This document shows positions 44,557-52,969 of a stretch of 64,000 nucleotides of DNA, in pieces. Below the pieces are notes generated by a model. The model saw only the letters and a list, made by a program, of their open reading frames with translations. It ran no database searches and had not been told where the DNA came from. Every line of letters begins with the position of its first letter. The first letter of the stretch is position 1. The DNA comes from an uncultured Lachnospiraceae bacterium (GTDB lineage: Bacteria; Bacillota; Clostridia; Lachnospirales; Lachnospiraceae), in the NCBI GenBank assembly GCA_947167135.1, contig CAMVGV010000004.1, forward strand, positions 17,618 to 81,617, in the 5' to 3' direction. The position numbers and the translations under genes were made by a program.

Positions 44557-46576
44557 TCATCTGAAAACCACGGCAGCCATTATTCTTACACGCCTTGATC
44601 TGATCCTGGAAGAAATGGGAAAGGAAAGGAGTCTTGAGAAATTTCCCATTCTTTCCTCACTTATGACCTCTCTGAATGATGAGGACATAAGGGAGTGGTC
44701 GGAAGAAGGGGAAAAGGGGGATAACGGCTATACAAAGGCAGTTAGGCGATTAAATGATGATAATGTGCTGAGGTCGCTTCTGGATCTTTCCATAGCCGTT
44801 TTTTATTATCCCGAGGCCGATGCGTATCTTACACATAATTTCGGACATGGAGTGAACCTTAAGCTCGCTTTCCTTCTGGAGGGGATAAGCTTTCCGGAGG
44901 AAGGGGAGGTTATCGAAAAGGCGGAAAGGGCAAAGTGCGTTTTTTCTTTTGACGACAAGGCCTTCCCCCTTTGCTATACACCGGTATCCATAGACGAGAA
45001 GACCGCATTTTTCCTTAACGGGGAAAAGAAGGTCAACCCTCTTTTAAGTGATTTTACGGAATATTACAATGCCGGGGAGGCAGAGGAAAAGACTATTGTA
45101 AATTCCGGACTTATAGAGGAGGGTCTGTCCTTTTTCAGGGGCGGAGGAAGGACAGTGCAGATCTCCGGACACGGGGGCAGGCGCTTCATAGCAAAGAGGA
45201 TAGCTGACGGCTTAAAGAAGGATTTTCTCTTCATAAATCTAAGGGATTTTCTCCATGAGGCTGGAAAGACCGAATTCCGGAGGTACAGGGAAGCTCTTTT
45301 ACGGGAAGCGGAGCTTGATGATGCGGGTATCTGCTTTTTCGGTATAGACAGACCCTTCCTGTCGGACGACAAGGAGCTTATACGGGATCTCGCGCTGCTT
45401 GAAAGGCTGCTTTTCCGTCCGGCAGCAGACAGGGATATTCCCCTTATACTCTGTACTGACCATTTCAGGGCCCTCATGTCACTGCCGGATCCCGGAGATT
45501 TCAGGAATCTCCGCCTTCCTAAGGATCTGAAGCTTGACGACAGGAGAAGGCTCTGGGGTGAGGCGCTTAAGGATTCGGGTTTTAGCCTTGATCCTGATGA
45601 GCTGTCCTTACGATACAGGCTGAATGCCAGTGAGATCTCTGCCGTATGGAAGAGCTTCGTAGAGGTTCGGGGGAGTGATACGGGAGAAAATGATGATAAT
45701 GAGCTTCTGACCCGGGTTTCCATAGAGGAGCTTATGAAGGGGGAGGAAGCGGTCCTCGGGCGGATAATCTATCCCGATATAAGGCTTGAGGATGTTAAGG
45801 TAAAGCCACAGATAAAGACTACTCTCGAGGATGTGATCTCTTCCGTAAGGTCAAGCTCGGTGATCCTTGACAGGTGGAACCTTAGCAGGACTTATCCCTA
45901 CGGAAGGAGTGTAAGCCTTCTTATCTCGGGACCTCCTGGAACGGGAAAGACCATGACCGCAAACGCCATAGCAGGGGAGCTTTCCCTGGCTCTGTACCAG
46001 GTCAATCTTTCGAATATAGTCGATAAATACATAGGTGAAACGGAAAAGAACTTAGAAAAGGTATTTAATTACGCGGAAAAAAGCAATACCGTGCTGTTCT
46101 TTGACGAAGCGGACGCTCTTTTCGGAACAAGGAGTGAAGTTCATGATTCCAGGGACCGCTACGCGAATACGGAGATATCCTATCTCCTGCAGAGGATAGA
46201 GGCCTATGACGGAATAGTTATAATGGCCACCAACATAAAGGGAAACATAGATCCAGCCTTCATGCGAAGGATAAGATATGTGGTGCATTTCGAGAATCCC
46301 GATGAGGAGATGAGAAGGGCGATATGGCAGAGCCTGTTCACCGATTCGGTGCCTCATGAGGAGGATATAGATTTTGACTATCTTTCTACACAGTTTGACA
46401 GCTTTACGGGCAGCACCATAAAGACGGTTTTCTTAAACGCCTGTGCCAGGGCTTCGGGGAGAGATGAGATACTTGGGATGAAGCATCTTGTAAGCGCGGT
46501 AAAGCATGAGCTTGAGAAAGGCTCGGCTGTAGGCTTTTCAATGGATAATCTGGGGAAGTATGCTTACCTTTGCTGA
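44549..46576 (+). CDS. CIS AAA+ ATPase (Pvc15-like), copy 2
   Basis: ORF from 44468; TTG at 44549 fits overlap with the upstream gene better. Walker A ISGPPGTGKTMTANAIA, Walker B TVLFFDEADALFGTRSE. Confidence 0.85.
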   Translation: MHNHLKTTAAIILTRLDLILEEMGKERSLEKFPILSSLMTSLNDEDIREWSEEGEKGDNGYTKAVRRLNDDNVLRSLLDLSIAVFYYPEADAYLTHNFGHGVNLKLAFLLEGISFPEEGEVIEKAERAKCVFSFDDKAFPLCYTPVSIDEKTAFFLNGEKKVNPLLSDFTEYYNAGEAEEKTIVNSGLIEEGLSFFRGGGRTVQISGHGGRRFIAKRIADGLKKDFLFINLRDFLHEAGKTEFRRYREALLREAELDDAGICFFGIDRPFLSDDKELIRDLALLERLLFRPAADRDIPLILCTDHFRALMSLPDPGDFRNLRLPKDLKLDDRRRLWGEALKDSGFSLDPDELSLRYRLNASEISAVWKSFVEVRGSDTGENDDNELLTRVSIEELMKGEEAVLGRIIYPDIRLEDVKVKPQIKTTLEDVISSVRSSSVILDRWNLSRTYPYGRSVSLLISGPPGTGKTMTANAIAGELSLALYQVNLSNIVDKYIGETEKNLEKVFNYAEKSNTVLFFDEADALFGTRSEVHDSRDRYANTEISYLLQRIEAYDGIVIMATNIKGNIDPAFMRRIRYVVHFENPDEEMRRAIWQSLFTDSVPHEEDIDFDYLSTQFDSFTGSTIKTVFLNACARASGRDEILGMKHLVSAVKHELEKGSAVGFSMDNLGKYAYLC

Positions 46577-46598
46577 ATGAAGGTTACAGTTTAACCTT

Positions 46599-46670
46599 GT
46601 CATCCTGAGCAAAGCGAAGGATCTTTCCCGACCGGCGGGAAGATTCTTCGGGCTTCGCCCTCAGAATGAC
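46599..46670. repeat. Dispersed TCATCCTGAG-type inverted-repeat element
   Basis: GTCATCCTGAGC...(72 bp)...CTCAGAATGAC with internal hairpins. Confidence 0.75.
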
Positions 46671-46717
46671 CAAAAAGCAGGGGATGTAACAGATAGGGTT
46701 GTGAATAGAGGTGGATT

Positions 46718-49700
46718 ATGGCACCAAAAGTAAAGGGTTTTGCAACTTCATATGAATCGCAGTCAAATGCAGATGATATTAATGCCAAGGTAGACGACTC
46801 CCTTCGTTCCTATATGGATTCGGGAGATAATATCTTTGACGAGGAAGATGTTGATGGAAAAGGCCTGTCGAGGCAAGAGGTCATTGCCAACGTCAGGATT
46901 AATATACTGAAAAGAATGGCAGAGGAAAACCGTGACAGCCGTACCGAAGCCGAGGAGATAAAAAGAGCCCATGAAACCTATTCCGGGGATATAGTAGAGG
47001 ATTTTAATCTCATGCAGGGCTTCATACAGGACAAGCAGACTGCGGAAAGGGAGCTTGCTGCCATCATAGATGAAGAGGAAAGAGATACATCAGGTTCCTT
47101 CGGCAGGTTCTTCAAATTCAGGGGGATAAAAAAGAAAAATAAGAGAAGTACCATCCGTTCTCTTGAAGCAAAAAAGAATGCCAGGATTGCGAAGATCAGG
47201 GAAAAGGCCGGGAAATGGAGTGCTATCCGGAGTAATTATGCGAAGGATAAGGTACGTAAGCGTTACAAGGCATATGACGGTCTTGCAAAGTCCTGGTATG
47301 AGCTGACACATGAGAGGGCAATCTCAAACCTTCCGGAGGATGCTTCCGAGGAGGATAAGAGAAATGCCATGGGTGAAAGAGCCATACCCGAAGAGTATGG
47401 CAAGAACATCATTGAGTATACCGGAATATATGCAATGGATGCGCTGGATACACAGATTGAAGTGGCGGAGCAGTTTCCTGATCTCCCTTTAACTGCCGCA
47501 AATCTTCCGAAGGTTCCCTATAAAGAGAGTAATAATGCCCTGGACGGGGATTATCTTATGAAGAGTCATAAAAAGATCCTTCTTCTTTCGGAGTCCGATC
47601 AGGAGACGGGCATCCGTGTCAGATATAAGTTCGATTATAATTTCCTCGGAAATCAGGCCAAGAAACAATTCGTTGCCGCAGATTCAGAGGAGACCGCTCT
47701 TTCCGAGGGTCCTGCGCTGCAGGAGCCGCAGAGGGTCTATGCCGAGGATGCGGGACTTGAGTCTGACAGAAGGGACATAAACGGACGCTTCCTTTTCTCC
47801 GAAAAGAATGCCGAGATACTGCATGCCAATCTCAGGCGTAACGGAAAAACCGTATATGGTTTTTATATGAACGGAGAGTTCATTACGAATGATGATGAGG
47901 GAGAAGCGGTAGAGGGAGAGCAGGAAGAAAGAAGAGTGGCCGGTAAACAGGACATGAAGTTCTTCGGACGCCGTAATTGGGATAAGCAGGAAAAGGCTGA
48001 AAAGCTTCGGATTGCGATCCGCACCTCACCCTTTTTCCAGCACGTAAACGCAAGGACTATACAGTACTATTCAGGATATGATATGGGGACAGATTACGGT
48101 GAGGCTGTGGAGAAGTCCCTTACGGAAAGATGGGAGGAAGCGGGGAATGAGGAGCATCCTCTGACAAAGGAGGGGGTCGTTGCTTCCCTTAAAAGAGATC
48201 CGGCGGGGTATCTGAATCTGCCGGAATACCTGAGACCGGCGGCACTTGCGGCGTACCTGATCTCTGCTGCTTCACAGGAGAGGGGAGAGGGTGAGGCGCC
48301 CTTCTCATATACGGATCCAAACGCGGATCCGGTCCTTAAGCTTGCCACTCGGAATGACAAAAAGTCATTGCAGATGACCTGTCTTGCCCTGCTTGTAAAT
48401 GAGGAGAATCCGGGACTCTGGAGGCTTGCGAGAAGCATCATAGTGAAAAATGCGTGGATAGTTGACATGCGCACCAAAGTAAAGCTAAATTATCTTCCCG
48501 AGAACGGCCAGATGATGAGGATGGGACTTTTAGAGGAGCTCGCAAATCATCAGGGAGTTTTCAGTGAGGTGAATCTTGAGGAGGGTGATATCCTGAATTT
48601 CATAGACTCTCCAAGCAGAGCAGTCTATTTGGAGGAGCTAAAGTACCGCAGGGGAGCAGGAAACTGGATCAAGAGAAATATCTTAAACGGTATGCTTATA
48701 AAGGAGGCCTTTGGAGCCGCAAATACGGGATTAAAGGCAGGCTTTAATATTAAGGATGCCGTCGGGTTCTCTAAGGACAGGAATTACAGTGTCAGCGATG
48801 AGACAAAGGATAGGCGGCAGGAGCACGACTTCTGGCTTTCATTCGGAGAGACCATGGCATCCTCTTCTCTTATCGTCGGGATACTGGGCTCCGCGGGTGT
48901 CGCCGTCGGCTGGAAATTCGGGGGTGATGCGGCTGCTGCAAGGGATTACGGCTTCCAGGGAGTAGACATCATGGAGGCCATAGGCACGATCGCCGGAATA
49001 GTAAAGGACATTACGGGCTTTTGTAAATATGTCTATAAGAAGCTCTTTAAAAAAGCACCGGAAACCGCCGATGAGATAATGGAAGCGGAGAGAGAAAGAA
49101 GAGAGACCCTTGAGGACCTGGACGGAGGAAAGATAAAGGCGGTTCTCGGCTTTATTGAAAAGATCCTGAATCTTGCGAATATCGGAAGGGATCTTGCCTC
49201 CTATCATGTATCTCCGGATTCGTCGGGTCCCGGTGTCATCCAGAACAAGAAATGGGGGGATCTTCTTGCCTATAAAGGCCCTCTTGACTACATTCTGACC
49301 ACAGGGCAGAACATTCTCGCGATCTTTAAGGATATTGTGGAGATAGTCGTATCCACAAAGAGGATAGGACGTATCGACAGGGCAGATGCCGCCATAGAGA
49401 CCGCTATTTCCGCATTGGATAATCCACAGCCCAATCAGGGTGATGCCAATGCCGTACAGCCTGAAAATGAGGTGACTGAGGAGCAGAGACAGCTTGGACA
49501 GGCTGCCCTCGACAATTCACAGGCACAGTACTTCATGTCGCTTACAAAGGCACAGTCCAGGAAACAACGTTCACAGGCAGGCTGGGATATAGGAAACAAG
49601 GTGCTTTCTATTGCGAGAGATACCGCAAACCAGTTTGTTCCAACCGTGGATCCTTTTACCGCGGGTCTGAAGGCGGTACTGACCGTCGCACCCATGGTGA

Positions 49701-50095
49701 CCAGCTTCTTAAGCTGGATCGTAGGGAAGGTAAAGTACGATAAGTCGGTCTTCAAAGACAATATCGCATCCATGCTGGGGGACAAGTCCTATGCAAAGAC
49801 CTCCTATTTCGACAAGGTGCTGCAAAGGGAGACCGGCATCATAAGCTCGGATTATCTCGTGGATATTGCAAGGATCTTTATGTCCATTGATACACATGCG
49901 CTGGCTCATAAACCGGACAAATCCGCGGGAGAGCTGGCACTTGCAAAGGCTGTTGTGGGTACCATGTACGGAAATGTGAATGATGATTCCGTTAAGACGG
50001 TCAAGCTTGAGAATCTCCTTAAATATTCAGGCTTCAGCGAGGATTCCGACTGGAGGGCGGTACTCAGGAATTCTCTGAAGAACAGAAAGGGATAA
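46718..50095 (+). CDS. Large CIS-associated protein; candidate effector or tape measure
   Basis: 1125 aa; mostly helical with small hydrophobic stretches (ASSSLIVGILGSAGVAVGW; LKAVLTVAPMVTSFLSWIVGKV); follows AAA genes and precedes a small acidic protein. Confidence 0.55.
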   Translation: MAPKVKGFATSYESQSNADDINAKVDDSLRSYMDSGDNIFDEEDVDGKGLSRQEVIANVRINILKRMAEENRDSRTEAEEIKRAHETYSGDIVEDFNLMQGFIQDKQTAERELAAIIDEEERDTSGSFGRFFKFRGIKKKNKRSTIRSLEAKKNARIAKIREKAGKWSAIRSNYAKDKVRKRYKAYDGLAKSWYELTHERAISNLPEDASEEDKRNAMGERAIPEEYGKNIIEYTGIYAMDALDTQIEVAEQFPDLPLTAANLPKVPYKESNNALDGDYLMKSHKKILLLSESDQETGIRVRYKFDYNFLGNQAKKQFVAADSEETALSEGPALQEPQRVYAEDAGLESDRRDINGRFLFSEKNAEILHANLRRNGKTVYGFYMNGEFITNDDEGEAVEGEQEERRVAGKQDMKFFGRRNWDKQEKAEKLRIAIRTSPFFQHVNARTIQYYSGYDMGTDYGEAVEKSLTERWEEAGNEEHPLTKEGVVASLKRDPAGYLNLPEYLRPAALAAYLISAASQERGEGEAPFSYTDPNADPVLKLATRNDKKSLQMTCLALLVNEENPGLWRLARSIIVKNAWIVDMRTKVKLNYLPENGQMMRMGLLEELANHQGVFSEVNLEEGDILNFIDSPSRAVYLEELKYRRGAGNWIKRNILNGMLIKEAFGAANTGLKAGFNIKDAVGFSKDRNYSVSDETKDRRQEHDFWLSFGETMASSSLIVGILGSAGVAVGWKFGGDAAAARDYGFQGVDIMEAIGTIAGIVKDITGFCKYVYKKLFKKAPETADEIMEAERERRETLEDLDGGKIKAVLGFIEKILNLANIGRDLASYHVSPDSSGPGVIQNKKWGDLLAYKGPLDYILTTGQNILAIFKDIVEIVVSTKRIGRIDRADAAIETAISALDNPQPNQGDANAVQPENEVTEEQRQLGQAALDNSQAQYFMSLTKAQSRKQRSQAGWDIGNKVLSIARDTANQFVPTVDPFTAGLKAVLTVAPMVTSFLSWIVGKVKYDKSVFKDNIASMLGDKSYAKTSYFDKVLQRETGIISSDYLVDIARIFMSIDTHALAHKPDKSAGELALAKAVVGTMYGNVNDDSVKTVKLENLLKYSGFSEDSDWRAVLRNSLKNRKG

Positions 50096-50101
50096 AGAAA
50101 T

Positions 50102-50710
50102 ATGGATGGATTAAATACGATAATGAAGAGCCTCCGGGAGATGATGGACGAGCTCTTTGACGGGGTTAAGGATATGAACGGGACCTACCGTTCGGTAGCG
50201 GAGCATATCGGGGTCACGGATATTTCCGCCATAGTGGAGGCGGTTCTGGAGGGAGGAGTTAATGAGGATTTTCAGTATCCCATAATCCATTTTCATATTA
50301 CCCTTGCCGCAAATATCCCGGAGGAATACGGTTCCGAGCTCTCGAGATCGGTAAACACCCTGAATAACGTGATATCGGTGGGAAGCTTTCCGTCCTTCGG
50401 GTGCTTCTGCTACTATCCGAGGCTCAATCAGGTATTCTTAACCTACCGTCTGCCTGTGTGCCCGGATGCCCCGGAACAGGAGATCTCAAATATCCGCTAT
50501 TATCTCGGGGTATTATATGATGAGCTGGATGCCTTCGGTGACTATATAATGTTTCTCTGCAATAATGAAGGTAAAGATCCGGGGATAGAGAAGTATCTCG
50601 AATATATAGGCTCCATAAAGGACTGGAACGATATTGGAGCCAGAGCGGAGGAGCTTTCACGTCTCTACGGAGAATCCCTTGATATGCTGCATTCAGATCA
50701 ACCGGACTGA
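50102..50710 (+). CDS. Small acidic protein, chaperone-like candidate (YbjN/type III chaperone-like)
   Basis: 202 aa; FHITLAANIPEEYGSELSRSVNTLNNVISVGSFPSFGCFCYYPRLNQVFLTYRLPV; immediately follows the 1125-aa gene. Confidence 0.5.
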   Translation: MDGLNTIMKSLREMMDELFDGVKDMNGTYRSVAEHIGVTDISAIVEAVLEGGVNEDFQYPIIHFHITLAANIPEEYGSELSRSVNTLNNVISVGSFPSFGCFCYYPRLNQVFLTYRLPVCPDAPEQEISNIRYYLGVLYDELDAFGDYIMFLCNNEGKDPGIEKYLEYIGSIKDWNDIGARAEELSRLYGESLDMLHSDQPD

Positions 50711-50712
50711 AT

Positions 50713-50781
50713 GTCAAGCCGAGCGCCCCGTTCCGGTCAAGCCGAGCGCCCCGTTCCGGTCAAGCCGAGTGCCCCGTTCCG
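50713..50781 (+). repeat. Three tandem 23-bp repeats
   Basis: GTCAAGCCGAG(C/T)GCCCCGTTCCG at 50713-50735, 50736-50758 and 50759-50781. Confidence 0.9.
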
Positions 50782-50930
50782 GTCATCCTGAGGAGCGAAA
50801 GCGACGAAGGATCTTTACAACGCTTACAAAAGATTCTTCCTGTTGCTTCGCAACCCCTCGCCGGGGCGGCATCCCACATCTTCGATGTGGGATATGCGTC
50901 GCTTCGCTCAGAATGACAGGAGTGTGTGCT
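50782..50930. repeat. Long TCATCCTGAG-type repeat with nested hairpins
   Basis: GTCATCCTGAGGAGCGAAAGCGAC...GTCGCTTCGCTCAGAATGAC; internal perfect hairpin ATCCCACATC-TTC-GATGTGGGAT at 50871-50893. Confidence 0.8.
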
Positions 50931-50958
50931 CGGAATGACAGTATCGTGTAGTATCCTT

Positions 50959-52647
50959 TCAGGCATCTTCGGGGAAGGTATCAAGGATAAGCATTGTAAT
51001 ATCGTCAAACTGGGCTGAATCTCCTTCAAAGAGATCCAGCTCTTTTTGCATTTCCTCAAGCAATGCCTGTCCTGTAAGCCCGGAATGCCTGTTCAGGCAG
51101 TTCAGCATCTTTTCAATGCCGAAGGCATTTCCTTCCTTATCGGCAGCGTCGGGGACACCGTCGGTATAGAGGAACAGCCTGTCACCGGCTTCAAGGGTAA
51201 GCTCTCTTCCGGTGTAGACAGTGTCTTTCATAATTCCTATGACCAGATCATGCTCTTCTGAAATCAATTCATATTTTCCCGTGCTCCTTCTGTAAAGTGC
51301 AGGATCCTCATGTCCGGCATTTATGTACGAAAGCTTCTTCTCCGACACCGTGTATATTCCGAAAAATACCGTTACGAACATACTGTCGGAATTTCCGGGT
51401 ATAAGCAGCCGGTTTACCTTTGACAGAACAGCGGCGGGAGAGGGGTTATCCTGGGCCGTAATTTTGATAAGGGTCTTTGTGACCACCATAAAGAGAGCAG
51501 CGGGAACTCCCTTATCCGAAACATCGGCTATGGTGATCCCTATGTGGTCATCATCTATGGTAAAGAAATCGTAGAAATCTCCGCCAACCTCCTTTGCCGG
51601 TCTCATGATGGCTGTTATACCGAAGTTTTTCACCCCATTGTAGCCTAAAAGTTTCTCAGGGAGCATCCTTGACTGTATACGGGATGCAACACTCAGCTCC
51701 GCTGATATACGTTCCTGTTTCTTGGTCACTTCGGTAAGATCATTTACATATTGATGGAGATCGTTCTCCATATCGGTCATGGAGTCTGCAAGCAATCTTA
51801 TCTCGTCATGTGATCTGATCTTTGCATCGGAGAAGAAATGGCTTTCTTCTTCCTTCCTCTCCTTTGCATTGAAGGACTCGGCGGCAGAAGCAAGCTTCTC
51901 GATCGGATAAACAACAATACGGTTGATTCCAAGAACGGATACGGTGATAAATACGGATGTAATGAAGTAAAGCACCAGCCCGAAGAAAAGGATAAAGGCC
52001 AAACTGCTCTGATGGAGGTTACTCTTCTTTTCTCCGATCTGGATATAGGCAATGGCGATGTCATCATCCAGGGCGGACTGATAGAAGGGAGCCTCAGTCA
52101 TTACAATTACACCGTCCCGGTCGTCTTCGATCACCTCATATGGAAAACCGGTGATATGATGCCATGGTCTGATTTTACTCTGCCAGCCAAGGCAGTACCG
52201 GTTATCCAATTGTGTGTCGGAATCAAGGATGAAACAGGTTTTTCCGGTATCCGGGAATTCTATATGTATATTTACCCACACGATATCATTATCATGCTCA
52301 AGGTTGTCCATACAGGTAAGGAGCGTCTCATACTCAGGGGTTTTCAGTTTATCGAATTCCGCAAGATATTCGGCGCTGTTCTGCCCATCCCCGTATTTTT
52401 CACTGAGTTGATCGTACAGCTGATGGGTTTTGTCGACAAGATCAGTAATATATTCATGATCAAGGGTTATGGACAGGGTTCGGGCCAGACCGTAGTTCTT
52501 TCTGACAATGGACATAAGTTCAAACCGGTTATTCACAAAGCCGCCGAAAGCAAGGGTTATGATGAAATATATGGCGGAGAAGATAAATACGGTAAGACCT
52601 ACCTTTTTTCCTATGGAGTTTTTTATCCTTTTCCGATTCTTGATCAT
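50959..52647 (-). CDS. HAMP-SpoIIE (PP2C-type) serine phosphatase, membrane sensor
   Basis: TM-sensor-TM-HAMP-like; RIQSRMLPEKL, KEVGGDFYDFF, IADVSDKGVPAALFM, VFFGIYTVSEKKLSYINAGHEDPALY, LFLYTDGVPDA. Confidence 0.92.
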   Translation of the reverse strand: MIKNRKRIKNSIGKKVGLTVFIFSAIYFIITLAFGGFVNNRFELMSIVRKNYGLARTLSITLDHEYITDLVDKTHQLYDQLSEKYGDGQNSAEYLAEFDKLKTPEYETLLTCMDNLEHDNDIVWVNIHIEFPDTGKTCFILDSDTQLDNRYCLGWQSKIRPWHHITGFPYEVIEDDRDGVIVMTEAPFYQSALDDDIAIAYIQIGEKKSNLHQSSLAFILFFGLVLYFITSVFITVSVLGINRIVVYPIEKLASAAESFNAKERKEEESHFFSDAKIRSHDEIRLLADSMTDMENDLHQYVNDLTEVTKKQERISAELSVASRIQSRMLPEKLLGYNGVKNFGITAIMRPAKEVGGDFYDFFTIDDDHIGITIADVSDKGVPAALFMVVTKTLIKITAQDNPSPAAVLSKVNRLLIPGNSDSMFVTVFFGIYTVSEKKLSYINAGHEDPALYRRSTGKYELISEEHDLVIGIMKDTVYTGRELTLEAGDRLFLYTDGVPDAADKEGNAFGIEKMLNCLNRHSGLTGQALLEEMQKELDLFEGDSAQFDDITMLILDTFPEDA

Positions 52648-52650
52648 CTC

Positions 52651-52867
52651 TAATAATATGATTCGGACGCCAAAAGTACTGAATCACTGTTTTGATACAA
52701 CGAATTGCTCCGTTGCTTTCAGCAACTCTCGCAATTCTACAACACTCGCATTCCGCTAATTTACTACGTAAATTGCTACTTGCTCGTGTTGTTTGACGCC
52801 CAAAGTCAAATGACTTTTTGAACAAGTTCAAACGCCATTTGGACTTTTGGCGTTTGTATCATAATAT
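52651..52867. mobile_element. MITE-like element with ~25-bp terminal inverted repeats
   Basis: Left ATAATATGATTCGGACGCCAAAAGT (52653-52677) vs right ACTTTTGGCGTTTGTATCATAATAT (52843-52867): 21/25 complementary by hand count; related to 4035-4134. Confidence 0.6.
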
Positions 52868-52889
52868 ACCATAAAAGTACGGTTTTTGT

Positions 52890-52918
52890 TTGACGGAGGT
52901 ACGGAAAAACTGTAAAAT
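52890..52918 (+). promoter_or_regulatory. Putative sigma-A promoter for the MacA/MacB-like operon
   Basis: TTGACG - 17 nt - TAAAAT. Confidence 0.65.
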
Positions 52919-52969
52919 CACACATTATACACATTTTATTGATAAGATGATGCTTATTTTCATCGGAGG

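Noticed and set aside
20135-46576. Type VI secretion system
   Set aside because: No TssJLM-type membrane complex, TssBC pair or ClpV; the sheath is a single long phage-type ORF and the ATPases are Pvc15-like.
8637-50710. Ordinary prophage
   Set aside because: Sheath, tube and baseplate genes are present, but I saw no capsid, portal, terminase, integrase or lysis genes, and DUF4255, DUF4280 and AAA+ ATPases fit a CIS better.
50782-50930. CRISPR array
   Set aside because: Repeats are contiguous 23-mers without spacers, then nested palindromes; no cas genes.
52907-52918. Sporulation-specific role for the SpoIIE-type phosphatase
   Set aside because: Domain layout (sensor-HAMP-PP2C) is that of general RsbU/SpoIIE-family phosphatases, not the multi-TM sporulation SpoIIE.
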